Shown here in pieces: positions 42,041 through 55,123 of a DNA stretch of 64,000 nt. The notes under the pieces were generated by a model. It saw only the letters and a program-made list of their open reading frames with translations, made no database searches and was not told the origin of the DNA. Position 1 is the first letter of the stretch; each line of letters starts with the position of its first letter. Origin of the DNA: Zanthoxylum bungeanum (lineage: Eukaryota; Streptophyta; Magnoliopsida; Sapindales; Rutaceae). Made by a program: the position numbers and the translations under genes. The stretch lies in the NCBI GenBank assembly GCA_019454045.1, contig SKCR01032781.1, positions 1 through 64,000 of the forward strand. The letters run 5' to 3'.

Positions 42041-43080
42041 AAATGTCTTTAAGCGGCTTTAATTTTCAGATTGGGAATAAAACCTCAGGATAGTCCTGGA
42101 AACTGAGAAGTTATTGATAGAGTGACATCTAGGGCCTGAGCCCAGAGTTGAGAAAATAGTAGAACATGATCTTTGGAAGATTCATGTGATGATAACTTTA
42201 GTGCTCAATCCGTTATGCTTACCGCAATGACTCTTTAATTCCTTCGTCAGAATTAAGGATTAGATCATTGTACCATGATGATAAAATTAAAGATCTTCAT
42301 AGATCTATTCTTAGATCTTAGAAGTATAAATTGCAAAAGAAGCTCTTTCGCTCACGTATGTCAGAGGGTACATCTGTCGAGCACTAGGTGTCACAGATGA
42401 TTGCTGACATCGATCAGCTAGGTTAGCTGGGCATTACCTACGTGGCCGAGACTACCAAAGATTTGATCTTATAGTCTCTACCCGAAAGCTGTGGCAGGTT
42501 CATTATGAACCAAGAGAAAACTCTTGGAGAGTTGTTGGCTATGCTCAAGGAAGGAGAGCTAGAGCTTCTAAAAGGGGCAAAGTCAAAATCATCACAGTCT
42601 TCTGGGAAGACAAATGACATATCCCAATATGTCTGCCTAAACTGTGGCAAACGGGGTCACTGGATGCGTGACTGCCGTATGGACAAGGCAGACATGAAGG
42701 AAGTGAAGGCGGGGCAAGGCTCCGGCTTCAAGTATGTTTGTCATAAATATGTTCACTATTAGTTTCATAATTGGATTTTGATACTAGATGTAGTACATAG
42801 ATATGTACTGATGTGCAAAATCTGCTGATTAGCAGGAGACTGGCTTCAGTTTAGATCAACCCTTTCGGTATGTACCTAAATTAGGAAACTGTTATAATGT
42901 ACCTAGTTTGACTAGAAACATTATCTCTATATCAGAGTTTAATCTGTTGCGGATATACCTTTATATTCTAGAACACTAAAGTGTTTCATTTTATAAAGAT
43001 GATATTGAGATAAACACATTAGATGTGAATAACAATATTTATATTTTGAATATAAAAGAATCTCAAACGTATAACATGAT
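42041..43080 (+). pseudogene. Copia-C1 gag and protease remnant
   Basis: Decayed gag colinear with 22850-23700. An 85-codon frame at 42505-42762 preserves ETLGELLAMLKEGELELLKG-like residues and the zinc knuckle CLNCGKRGHWMRDC at about 42631-42672. The protease active site near 42775 reads Asp-Thr-Arg instead of Asp-Ser-Gly. Multiple stops precede the knuckle. Confidence 0.8.
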
Positions 43081-43990
43081 AGACAAAAAGCTCAAACTGA
43101 ATTAATCAGATGAGACTTATTTGTGGCATTGTTGTCTGGGACACATTAAACAAGACTCGTATATCCACACTTTCGAAGAGTGGATACTAGGACAGATTTG
43201 ATTCTATTCAAATAATGTCTACGAATCTAGTTTATTAGGCAAAGTGCCTAAAACACCTTTTACTTGGTAAAAGTGCAAATGCCACCGATCTGTTAGCCCT
43301 CGTTCATAGTGACGTAAGTAGGCCCATATCTAGCTAGGCTAGAGGTGGATATGAACGCTTCGTAACCTTTACGGATGTGGCATCGCGTTATGGTTATGTG
43401 TTTCTTGTGAAACACGAACCGGAAACTTTTGATAAAATCAAAGAGTTTCGACACGAAGCAGACAGACAGATCGGCTAAAGTATTAAACCATCACGGTTAG
43501 ACCATGGTGGAAAATACTTAAGCAATAAGTTTCTTAATTACTTGAAAGAGTATAGTATTCTGTCAATGTGGACTCTTCTAGGAACACCTAAATTTGACGG
43601 TGTGTCCGAATTGAGAAACCGAACCTTGTTGGACATAGTAAGGTTAATTGTGAGTCGCTCTGAGCTACCATTTTCCTTCAAGGGATATGCATTAAACAGT
43701 GCAATACTTATTTTGAATAAGGTTCCATGAAAATCTGTTGACAGACTTCATATTAGATATGAACAGGAAAGAAACCGGGTTTTCTAATTCCTGAAGATTT
43801 GGGAGTGCTGGACATATGTTTGGATGATACCAAACTAAAACCCAAATCGGATAAGTGCCTAATTTGTAGGTTATCCTAGGGTAACCAAAGTATATACTAC
43901 TCACAAGAGAATAATTTAATTGTTGATCTCCATGCGGTTTTCCTAAGAGGAATACCTATATGCAGTGGTAAGTGGGAGGAAAGTAAAACT
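43081..43990 (+). pseudogene. Copia-C1 integrase remnant
   Basis: Colinear with the B1 integrase. WHCCLGH-like zinc-finger residues lie near 43120, VHSDV near 43305 and an RTLLD-bearing frame at 43542-43730 (SELRNRTLLDIV). The second catalytic motif near 43500 reads RPWWKI-like in the wrong frame (the DRGGEY equivalent is lost). Many frameshifts. Confidence 0.78.
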
Positions 43991-45580
43991 CGATGAAAAT
44001 CGGAGTAATACTATTCTAGGCACCGAATCCTTAATGGAACACAAACAGTTCATCAAGGATGAAACTCTACCAATAATCTTTGAATACATAAGAACCGCGT
44101 AAGTCGGAGAGAGTCAGAAAACAACCTGAGAGGTATGAGTTTCTGATCTCACCTCATGAAGATGTCAATTTTATTGAGGAAGACAAACCGACTACGTATG
44201 AGGAAGTGATACAAGGTATCGACTCCCTATTATGGCAAATTTCCATGATGTCCGAAATGGATTCCATGTATACCAACTAAGTTTGGACACTAATTGATGT
44301 ACCGGAAGGTACTGTGCCTATTGGTACTGTATAAGTCTTCAAGGAAGACATACATGGATGGCAACATACCAACGTACAAAGCTAGGCTTGTGGCGAAAAG
44401 GTATCGTTATCAACATTGTGTCGATTACGACGAACCCTTTTATCCGTTGCCATGATTAAATCCATTTGGATAATGCTTGCTGATGCTGCATGTTTAATTT
44501 ATGAAATATGACAGCTGAACGTCAAAATCGCTTTCCTTAAATGGAAACCTTTTGGAGGATGTTTACAACATTCTGACAGTTTTGTCGTACCAAAACATGC
44601 AAACAAGGTTTGCAACTTAAATCGATCCATTTATGGATTGAAGCAAGCATTGCATTCTTAGAATTATCGTTTTGATGTAATCATAATGGTATATGATTTA
44701 ATTCAAAACGAAAATGATTCTTGTGTATATAAGGAGCTTAGTGGGAGCGCACTGACAATGATTGTCCTATAAAATGAAGATATATCATTTCTTGGAAATG
44801 ACATTCCCATAATGCAATCGGTGAAAGCTTGGCTTTCATGAAAATTCTCCATAGAATACTTGGAGAGACAACCTTTATTCTAGGAATAAGGATCTACTGG
44901 GATAGATCTAAAAGTTGTTGGCACTCTCCGAGAACTCGTACATTGAAAAATATGTACGCGACCTGGTGTCTCATATGCTTTGAGTATATGGAGTCACAAT
45001 CAGGGCAATCCAAGTGATAGTCACTGAATTGATGTTACGAACATCCTTAAGTATCTTAGATGAACTAATGATGTTTTTCTAAGCTATGGAGAATGAGAAC
45101 TTGAAGTGACTGGGTTCGCGCATGTTGCAAGTTTCATAACCGACAAAAACGACTATAAGTCGAATAAGGGTACTATATAGTTTGAATAACAAAACAGTGA
45201 GCAGGAAATCTTCCAAGCATGAAACTGTTGGCGAATAAACAACAAAAGCGGAATATTGCTGCAGCTGAGGCAGCAATAGAAGCGATTTGGATCTATAATA
45301 ATCCTAATAAAATTAGGTGTGGTTCTGTTAGCAGCTGAGCTAGGCTACAACACAGGCTAAAGAATTAATGGTCTCATCAACGATCCAAATATATACTTCA
45401 ACTATTCATCTGATTCGTTCGGATCATACATCGTGGCGATGTGATGATCGAATAAATCGCATCAGATGATAACTTTGCAAATCCACTGATGAAAGTAGTT
45501 TCTCAGCAGAAGTTTGAACGACCAATACATAGTTCAAGTGTAGGACACTTGAGTGACTGGCTATAGGCCAAGTGGGAGAT
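43991..45580 (+). pseudogene. Copia-C1 reverse transcriptase and RNase H remnant
   Basis: Linker to RNase H is aligned with 24980-26784 of B1 but peppered with stops and indels. Recognisable pieces include [10 protein letters not shown] near 44375, [13 protein letters not shown] residues near 44625 and a YVDD region changed to YxNEDI near 44770. A deletion near 44945 joins the LGLS motif to the CTRPDVSYAL region. The end TGGCTATAGGCCAAGTGGGA is the conserved pre-LTR purine tract. Confidence 0.8.
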
Positions 45581-47552
45581 TGTTGGACAATTATGACCCA
45601 TAACATCACTATTTTTACAGATTATGGTGTTGTTGTACAAATTAACTATGTGACAAAGGAAATTGTTCTTTTATCATTTGTAATTGGATTACCGGGATAT
45701 ATAAATGATAAAAGTCCATATGATTAGTTCCGGATTAATAAGATATGAGACAATATTAATCCTCTAAGGTTTAATCATTAAAATATCCCTAGTCGTAGTA
45801 TTATCGAGATTGGACATCGATAATGAGGAATATACTAGTATTGCACTTGTGCGCGTTGTGGGAGCATAACGGCATAGTTCTCATACATTTAAGTATTGGA
45901 TACTTATGCAAGTGTAATAGGAGGTTGTGTTTACCAATGGTACGGAAACAGTTTCGCTCTGGATAGACCCCTCGGAATTCCATTGGTAGTATGACTATGT
46001 GTCTATGGAAGTTCGAATCAGGTTAGGTGTATTTGGTCTTAACCTGAGACTTGCATCGCTAATACTTGCGACAATCAATATACTTTGGTTTTGGTCGTCC
46101 AGGGCTTTAACAGGTTCTGTGTACGCCTCTTCTGGGTATATTGAGAATCGTAGTGTATTGGGTGTGATGTCAATTTGAAAGTATCACTTCAGTCATATGG
46201 AGATGATGGTCGGTAGGATAAGGAATTGGTACTCTTGTATGCTACAGCTATCGGGATAATATGACTAGGCCATGTTTATCCGATTATAGAAACTAGTTAC
46301 TAGAGATCCAATATGTGCTTCGTACGGGGCAGACAAAATTCAAGCCACATGCCTAGCACGTGACATCCGATATTGGATCGCAATACGCAATACTACATAT
46401 ACTACGCCTGATACAGATTATATATTCCTTTAAGAATATTTCTGGAGAATTGGGTAGGCACAGTGCTTTTCTAGAAGCCAACCATGTCGTGTAAATCGGT
46501 AAAAACGTAGTACTAGGTACGTACGTGTTTGGATAGTCCGACGACCAGATTTACTGCGAACATATCCAGGGATCTCATGGATCGCTTCCCAAAGATTCAC
46601 CGATGACGTATGACTCGGATATAATTAATCTAGGATTATTTATAAGAGAGAGAAAATTAATCTGGGATTAATTACGAAGATATTTTATCTGGGATAAAAT
46701 ACTATATATAGAGAGAGAACGATTAATTCAGAATTAATCGATAAAATAATATATTTGATATATTAAACGAAATTAGATTTCGACGTGGAATTAAAATTAG
46801 ATTTTAATTCGGGAAAACAAGTTAATTTAGAATTAATTCGCTAGCGACGTGAATAGTAATTTTGCTGGGCATAATTATTTAATTAAATTTGATTTAATTA
46901 TGTCGCAACGGAAAGTTCGTTAATTTGGAATTAACGAACCCGAGCCCGGAATGTGTTTGCGAGGCCCACTCACATTTTGAATCAAGTGGGGCCCACACTT
47001 ATCACATCACCTAGTCAACTTTATCAACTTTATGTTGATAGAATTTGGTAGGATTTTTGGTTAACTTGTTTCTTTCACAAGTGTCAAAATTGATGGACAT
47101 TTACCAAATTTTTGTGTTTGGTATATCCTTTTGATTTTTGGAAAGTCAAAAAACTTAACACATTCACATTTCTTCTCTCCATTCACGCCATTTTTGGCAA
47201 CTCAAAAAACTCTCTCAATTTGTTCACTTTGCCATGAGCTTCAATGATGATAAGGAAGAGTTTTGTTGCAAAATTCATCATAAGCTAGCACTTAAAGAGT
47301 CATTCAAATGTGATAGGGAAACCCATCTATGAGCATGGAATCTACACCCAAGCTTGGAGCTTGAAGATCCACAGAAAGAGGAGCTTGGAGCACAAACAAG
47401 GGGCTTGGCCGAGAGTCTCAAAGAGCAGAAAAGTTTTTGTGTTCATCGCATCGCAAATCCGATCAAAGTGAGTATTTCCGCTACTTTACTTTGTTGTATT
47501 CGTACATTTCATTGCTTAATTTGATCTTGGTTTGACCTTGGAAAACCCATCA
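45581..47552 (+). repeat. 3' LTR of Copia-C1
   Basis: 1972 bp, TGTTGGACAATTATG...AAACCCATCA. It is preceded by the AAGTGGGAGAT purine tract. It is related to the Copia-B LTR over much of its length (for example TTATCGAGATTGGACATCGATAATG) but differs at both ends. It has a near-matching inverted partner at 47979-49871. Confidence 0.9.
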
Positions 47553-47978
47553 CTTTTTGTATGAGATACTGAAGGATATAATGTACATATTAAGAATCGT
47601 TCTTTGTATTTATATGATAGTACTAATATTCAGATCCTTTGTTGTCCAAACGAGCATGGTCATTACATATTGCGCACCTAACAAGATATATTTAATACTG
47701 GAATTAATAAATGTAAACAATTTGATATAAATAATACTGAACTTTGGCATATGCGGTTAGGTCATATATGCGTGAAACGACTAACCCAATTGGTTAAGAA
47801 TGGTTTGATACATGATCTCACCATTGAACCTTATCCAACTTGAGAATCTTATATTCGGGGTGAAATGACCAAAGCCCCATTTTCAGGTGTTAGACACCGA
47901 GCCTCTGACCAATTGGAAATCATACATTCTGATGTATGTGGTCCAATGAGTCAAACTGCTCACATTGGTTTTTCTTAC
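47553..47978 (+). pseudogene. Copia-A fragment (protease end to integrase start)
   Basis: 426 bp matching 7040-7470 of Copia-A1: CSLYLYD-type residues, ELWHMRLGHICVKRLTQLVK, a TGA in place of the third zinc-finger cysteine, then GEMTKAPFSG and IIHSDVCGPMSQTAH with the first catalytic Asp. It is bounded by the C1 3' LTR on the left and the C2 3' LTR on the right, so both Copia-C elements landed in the same Copia-A copy, about 0.4 kb apart and in opposite directions. Confidence 0.88.
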
Positions 47979-49871
47979 TGTTGGGTTTCTACGGTTTAAC
48001 CGGGATCAATTTAAGCAAGAAATAATATGTGAATACTCGTAAAAGTATGGCGGAATCATACTTACAATGATCGATTGAGGCGATGCGAGGAAAGACAAAA
48101 ATTGCTCCATTGAAGCTCACGGTTTTCACTGCTTTTGTCCTCCATGGTGTTCTCGGCAATCATCAAATTTTGAGCTCCAAATTCGGTCCTCCTAGTGTGC
48201 TCCAAGCTCCAAGCTTCATTTGGTGATTCCTTGCTCACAAGTGGGTTTCCCTATCACCTTTATATGTCCTCTTTGGTGTGCTAGCACTAGGAAATTTTGC
48301 CACATAATTTCCCATTTTCTTCTTCAATGTCTCGGCCAAGCCAAGAATTTGTGAAGGAAATTGGCCCTAGGCCGAATTGGGAGAGAAGGAGAAAAAGGCC
48401 TCTTGGCCGAAACTTGTGGGGGAGAGAGAGAGTGAATTGGTTTTTTGTATTTTTTATATCTAATACACAAAAAATCAAAAGTCAAATACCAAATAATTAA
48501 ATATAGTAAATGTCTTTCAATCTTTCACACAAAAGTGATATACACTCAACCAACAACTAACAACTTCCATCATTTTAAAGCAACCAAGTTGACTAGTTGA
48601 TGTGAGGCTTGATGTGACTTGTGGGCCGCACTTGAATTCGCAATGCGAGTGCGCCCGCAAACACTCCCGGGCTCGGGTTTGCTAATTCCAAATTAACGAA
48701 TTTTCCGTTCCGACGTAATTAAATAATTATGCCTAGCAAAATCACTATTCACGTCGCTAACGAATTAATTCTAAATTAACTCGTTCGCCCGAATTAAAAT
48801 CTAATTTTAATTCCGCGTCGAAATCCAATTTCGTATAATATATCGAATATATTATTTTATCGATTAATTCCAAATTAATCGTTTTCTCTCTTTAAATAAT
48901 ATTTTATCCCAGATAAAATATATCCGTAATTAATCCCAAATTAATTTTCTCTCTCATCCAATTAATCCCAGGTTAATAAAGTACGAGTCATACGTCATCG
49001 GTGAATCTTCGGGAAGCGACCCATGAGATCCCCGGATATGTTGGCAGTAAATTCGGTCGTCGGACTATCCGAACACGTAAGTACCTATAACTACATTTGT
49101 ACCGATTTACAAGACAAGGTTGGCTTCTAGCAAAGCGCCATGCCTACCCAATTCTCCAGAAATATCCTTACAAGAATAAATGATCTATATCAGGCGTAAT
49201 ATACGTAGTATTACATATTTTGATCCAGTATCAGATGTCACGTGCAAGGTCTAGGGCTGGAATTATGTCTGCCCCGTACGAAGCACATATCGGATCTCTG
49301 GTAACTAGTCTCTATATCGGATAAACATGACTTAGTCATTTTATCCCGATGACTGCCGTACATAAGAGCACCAGTTCCGTATCCTACGTGATCATCATCT
49401 CCACTATGACTGGAGTGATACTTCCATCTCGACATCACACCCAATACACTACGATTCTCAATATACCCAAAAGAGGCGTACACAGAACCTGTTAAAGCCC
49501 TGGACGACCAAAACCAAAGTACATTGATTGTCGCAAGTATTAGCGATGCAAGTCTCAGGTTAAGACCAAATACACCTACCCTGATTCGGACTTCCATGGA
49601 CACATAGTCATACTACCAATGGAATTCCGAGGGGTCTATCCAGAGCGAAGCTGTTTTCCATACCATCGGTAAAACACAACCTCCTACTACACTTGCATGA
49701 GTATCATATACCCAATCCAGGAACTAATCATAAGGACCTCCTATCATTTATAAATCTTGGTGATCTAATCACAAATGATAAAAGAGCAATTTCCTTTGTC
49801 ACATAGTTAATTTGTACAACATCACCATGATCTGTACAAATAATGAAGTTATGGGTCATAACTGTCCAACA
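47979..49871 (-). repeat. 3' LTR of Copia-C2
   Basis: 1893 bp with TG...CA ends (TGTTGGACAG at 49871, CCCAACA at 47979). The internal 121-codon sense frame at 49238-49603 matches, at both its ends, the 122-codon frame of the Copia-B LTRs. 48296-48500 contains another short frame on the plus strand, with no support. Confidence 0.9.
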
Positions 49872-51068
49872 ATCTCCCACTTGGCCTATAGCCAGTCACT
49901 TAAGTGTTCTACACCCGAACTATGTACGGTTCGCTCAAATTTCTGAGAAAAGATTTCCGTCAGCGGATTTGCATGATTATCATCTGATGCGATTTATTCG
50001 ATCATCACATCGCCACGATGTATGATCTGAACGAATCAGATGAATATCGAAGTATATATCTGGATCGTTGATGAGACCATTAATTCTTTAGCCTGCGCTG
50101 TAGCCTAGCTCAGCTGCTAACAGAATTATATCTAATCTAATTAGATTTATTATCGACCCAAATGGCTTCTATTGCTGCCTCAGCCGCAACAATAATCCAC
50201 TTTGTTGTTTATGCGGTAACAGTATCTTGCTTGGAAGATTTCCAGCTCACTGTTCCGTTATTCAAATTTTATAGTACCGTTGTTACGACTTATAGTCGTT
50301 TATATCGGTTAGGAAACTTGCAACGGTGATCCCAGTCACTTCAAGTTCTCCTTCTCCATAATATAAGACATCATCATTAGTTCCTCTAAGATATTAAATG
50401 ATGTTCTTAACATCAATCCAGTGACTATCACTTGGATTGGCCCGATTGTGATTCCATATGCTCAAAGCGTATGAGACACCAGGTCACGTACATTTTTTTC
50501 AATGTACGAGTTCTTGGAGAGTGCTAACAACTTTTAGATCTATCCCAGTAGATCTTTATTCCTAGAATAAAGGTTGTTTCTCCCAAGAATTCTACGGAAA
50601 ATTTTCATGAAAGCCAAGCTTTTACCAATTATATTTTGGGAAATATCATTTCCAAGAAATAACATATCATCATTACTTAGGACATTCATTGTCAGTGCGC
50701 TCCCACTAACCTCCTTATATACATAAGAATCATTTACGTTCTGAATTAAATCATATACCATTATGATTACATCAAAACGATAATTCCAAGAACGCTATGC
50801 TTGCTTCAATCCATCTATGGATCGAATAACCTGCAAACCTTGTTTGCTAGTTTTGGTACGACAAAACCGTCAGGATGTTATAAACATCCTCCAAAAGGTT
50901 TCCGTTAAGGAAAGCGGTTTTGGCATTCAGCTGTCATATTTCTTAAATGAAACATGCAGCATCAGCAAGCATTATCCAAATTGATTTACCATGGCAACAT
51001 GTAAAAGGTTTCGTCGTAATCTAGACAATATTGATAACGATACATTTTCGCTACAAGCCCAGCTTAGT
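49872..51068 (-). pseudogene. Copia-C2 RNase H and RT (3' part)
   Basis: On the minus strand the purine tract AAGTGGGAGAT is at 49872-49882, followed by reverse-order remnants of RNase H (about 49900-50480) and RT (about 50500-51060). A 73-codon frame at 50761-50540 contains YVDD-region homology altered to SNDDM. The RT is cut at 51068 by the solo LTR. Confidence 0.82.
51064..51068 (+). repeat. Target site duplication TTAGT (left) of the solo LTR
   Basis: TTAGT precedes TGTAACGATCC and is repeated at 55124-55128 after GATGTTACA. Rejoining restores the Copia-C RT sequence around AGCTTxGTACGTTGG. Confidence 0.93.
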
Positions 51069-54000
51069 TGTAACGATCCGGGTTATTTTAACGTGTTGCA
51101 TTAATTTTATTTTCGCGTGTGGGGTCGCGTCCGAACGCGAGTTCCATTTTTTTAATTATAAAATAAGGACTTTTCAAGAAATTGATTATAAGATAATAAT
51201 AATTTAATTTGAAGGACTAAATTGAAACTTACGAACTTGAATTAAAATTTCTTAGATATTTTGTTTTATATACACGTGTAATACACACACCACACATGTT
51301 TAATATATATACACACCCACACGTTTTACACACACTTCTAATAGGCACACACACGTGGGTCATACCCACAACACACACACACAGTAAACATAAACACAAA
51401 GGAAAATAATGGGAAGAATTGAGAAGAATAAAAAGAAAAAGAAGAGATGGGAGAAATCTAGAGAAACTGAGAGAGAAATTAGAAGAAGAAGAAGAAGGAA
51501 TCAAGAAGAGAGGAGGAAGACGAGAAGCAGACTAAAAGAAAGAATCAGAGAAGAAAAGAAAAAGAAAAAAAGGGACGAAGAAGGAAAGGGGGTGAGGCCG
51601 AAAACAAGAGAAAGAGAGAGATAGGAGAACCGAGAAAGGTAAGTATACTATGACAAGGATTCCCTTGAGTTTAATTGCTTTTGATGTGTTTGAGTAAAGA
51701 AATAAATTGGAAAGATTGGGTTAATTGAGATGACTAGAAACATTTCAAAGTATTTAATTTTGATTAGTAATTATGAAATTGAAAGAAATTCAAAAGATTA
51801 AGGGGGATGTAGAGTCGGCAATGACAACCCTGAAATTTGGGGAATTTTATTTCAATAAGTTATGAAAACTTATGTATGTACCAGAATTTTTAGCTAATAA
51901 AATTGGTGGGTTATTGTGCTTGAATGATATTATAAGTAATATGTGGAATTTCTTGTGATGATTGATTTATTAGTATGTTCTTGGGAATAGTAAGCAGTGT
52001 GTATTGTGCCTAATGAAGTGATGATAGCGTGGTAGTGTGAGGTGAAGTGGGAACCGTTTGGTTTGCTTGAAGGGTGTTTAATATGGGAGTGGAATTGATG
52101 TGCTAAGTGAAGGCTAGGGAAGCATGAATCCGAATATTTGGGTAAATTAATGAATTGGGAAAGATTGGGTTAAATTAGACGATTAAAGTACTTAAATCTG
52201 GTTTTTAAATTAAGAAACTGAAAAAAAAATTTAACTTGTTAGGAAAGCTGGGATAAGATCGGCATAGCCCTAGAATCTAGGGATTCGTATATTGATTTAA
52301 AAGATTAAGCGTAACTATGTTTTAGAAAGTTAAATTTATAATAAAGATGAAGTATGGAAAATTTGGGTGTGTATAAATATATAACATATAAATATTCATG
52401 TACGTTAATTGTGAACAGTAAAATTTCTTGGGTTGGAAGTTAAAGACATTACACCATCGGGATACAGGATTGGTAACTATAAGGGGTAAATTAGAATGAC
52501 AAGATATCATATCCAAGCCTGCAATGTGGTAGTTAGAATAATAAGCATACCTTATATATTGTGAAAAACTAGCTAAAAAGATTAGATTATTGAGTATGTA
52601 TGCAAGTTATGTTACAACATGATATGAGAAATTATGGGATGTCTATTTTATGATGCTTATAGTTATGAATATGAAGTGTGATGCGTAAGTTAAGTATGTG
52701 GATATGAGTTTGAATAATATGCATGTAGAGCTATAATATTAAGGATTAAGGATTTCATAATTGTTAAAATATATAGCCGTCTGAGATGATAAAGTATGAA
52801 CGTCTTATAAGAAAGTATGTGTATGATTAAATATGAATATAAATTTTACTGTTTGCAAGGTTGTGAATAAAGGAGTAAATGGTACCTAAGATATATGATA
52901 ATATGGTTATGTATGTGTTAGTATGGATTAGTGTAATTTTAGTAGTATGTATGTATTGAGCTTGAGCGTGCATGATGATATCATATAAGAAATAGAATAC
53001 ATGTATCTTTAATTTGTGGGAATGCATGAACATATGCATGAACATATATGATAATAAGGTAAGCATATAATAAGTATAGCGGTGATTAGTGAAAGCATGA
53101 AATACTTGGGCTGAAAGAATGATTTTGAGATTCAAAGAGTTTTAAAGAAATTTTTAAAGACTTTTGGGAAAAAGCATTTCAAAAAATGTTTTTACAGTTT
53201 TGAGATACAATTACGTGATTTTATGTTTTTCGGGGCATGAGGTAAAAACTCACCCCAATATGTAACTTGAGATTCAGTTGGAATTGACGGATATAATGGA
53301 ATTGACAGATTTATATACATGTGCACATGTGGAGGACTGGGGGGACGCTCCTAGATCCTCAGCGCTCAGATGGTACATTCCTGGGCGGAGATGCGCCTTC
53401 GGGCAGAGATGCCTTCGGGCGGAGATGCGCCTTCGGGCGGAGATTTGGTTTTCAGAAAAAGGATTTCAGATTTCAGATATCAGTTTTTCAGAAAAGGAGT
53501 TTTGAGATTTCGAATTTTCAGAAAACAGTTTTCTAAGATACAGATTTCAGTCTACAAATACAGTTTTCAAAGAGATTTTCTGGAAAGAAAAAGTAAAAAT
53601 CGAGTTTCATCAAAAAGTTTTCAGAAATGATTTTTCAGAAAATAATATTTCAGAAAAAGGATTTTTCAGAAAAGAATATTTCAGAAAAGGATTTTCAAGC
53701 ATTATAGAAGCATGGCATGCTAGAGTAGAGCTTAGTTTATAAATCATGCATATAAGTCATATATTCTGGTTATCATTTGAAATGCATATAATGGGCATTA
53801 ATGCATAATAGCATGATTATATCTATGTGCATAAAATTGATGTTTGTATGTATTGTAAGTTTACCTAGAATGGATATTTTGTAAGCACTAATGTATCATA
53901 ACATGATTTCTTATATATATATATATAGATATTATATATATATATATATATATATATAAATGACTACAATGGGATAAACATGGCAAGTTAAGGTAGAGCA

Positions 54001-55123
54001 TATTATACAGACTATGCATATTGATTATGATTTATGATTGTTATTAGAAGTGCTTAAATGGCATTGATGCATGATAACATGGTTACATTTAGTTGTATAT
54101 ATGATTGATGATTGTATGCGTTGTATGTTTACATCGAAGAAGCATTTTGTGAAACACGGGGGCAATAATAATGTGGTTACGCAGACATGTATGCAAGGTT
54201 GATAATAGTATGTTAAGCGTTTAATATATAAGAATATTTTATAATGACCGATTGATGATATTTCGAAATAAAGGAAGAAAGGAAGTTATAATAATTACCT
54301 AAACTGGATTACTAAAGAGTAAGTAGAAAGAGGAAAGATATCAGAGTAACGCAGCGGAAACGTAATAGGACTTAATATAATAAATGGAATGATAGAATGT
54401 GAGGACTATATTATAGATATGTAAGTGTAAGTAGGAAACAAGATGTAATCGTGAATATGATTCAGAAAAAGTTATTAGTAACAAAGTGGTAATGTTTGAA
54501 TATAGATAGAGTTTTACCAGTTCACTCGGAACTAGCAATTATGTGTGATTATAAAAACAGTTTAGATTATTAAAAAACTAAGAAACAGACTTACTTGTTT
54601 ATCGCTTAAGGAAAGAGCATAGTTACTGAGTCATTATGACTCACATCACAACAGTGGTTGAGTTTTGCAGGTTGGTGACCTGATCGGTCGACCACAAACA
54701 TTAGAGCTTGAGGAGCCGGATAGCAGCATTGCAGTCAGCCAGTCACCAAGTCTTGGGAAAGTCGAGTCTTGTGTACAGGTTGAGTTTAAAAGCATTGTAT
54801 TTGAGTATTGATGAGACGTGCTGAGCACAGAAGCTTTTGTTGTAAAAGTTTTTGTATTCGTATTTTCGGGCACGGAGCCCTGGTTGTATTATGTCTTTAT
54901 GTCTGCATCGCATTTTAGTTGGGCCCTTAGATTACATTGATGTTGAGATGCCAGCCTGAGGCTGATATTTTAATTTTCAGGTTGTAAATAGATGCTGACT
55001 ATAGGCCAGGTTGCATGATGTTACAAATACATCATGCCGAAATTTTTCTAGAATCAGAGGCTTATGGAGATGGGTTTAGCCTGTCTCCTGCCGGTAATAT
55101 TGCTGCTAAGGCGAGATGTTACA
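51069..55123 (+). mobile_element. Solo LTR of a Ty3/gypsy element (Tekay/Del-like)
   Basis: A 4055-bp insertion with terminal TGTAAC...GTTACA inverted repeats and an exact 5-bp duplication TTAGT. It has no primer site, gag or pol. The start (TGTAACGATCCGGG, then GAAGGACTAAATTGAAA) and great length fit LTRs of chromoviral Tekay/Del elements. It was probably left by recombination between the two LTRs. Contents are a microsatellite-like ACAC region (51270-51385), an almost pure purine block (51409-51625), a GCCTTCGGGCGGAGAT tandem repeat (about 53385-53440), TTTCAGAAAA repeats (53445-53695) and an AT microsatellite (53916-53957). Open frames inside it are compositional. Confidence 0.88.
53385..53440 (+). 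repeat. Short tandem repeat in the solo LTR
   Basis: About three units of GGGCGGAGATGCGCCTTC, 14-18 bp each with one partial unit. They are GC-rich in an AT-rich LTR and produce parallel open frames in all three plus frames (53278-53630). Confidence 0.75.

Larger units (their letters stand above)
39929..47552 (+). mobile_element. Copia-C1, decayed Ty1/copia element lacking its 5' LTR
   Basis: A Ty1/copia element related to Copia-B in leader, pol and LTR, but clearly older. It starts within the leader at the inversion breakpoint, so the 5' LTR is missing. Gag, integrase, RT and RNase H remnants follow in order and the 3' LTR is 45581-47552. Downstream is Copia-A protease/integrase sequence (47553-47978), so it inserted into another Copia-A copy. 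Confidence 0.87.

Noticed and set aside
48297..48500. 67-codon plus-strand frame with a duplicate at 57442-57660
   Set aside because: Both lie at the same place in the Copia-C2 LTRs; the similarity is LTR identity and the products differ after small indels.
51409..51624. 71-codon frame extremely rich in Lys, Arg and Glu
   Set aside because: It is a purine-only tract inside the solo LTR; purine codons give K, R, E and G with no stops. No start context or homologue-like pattern.
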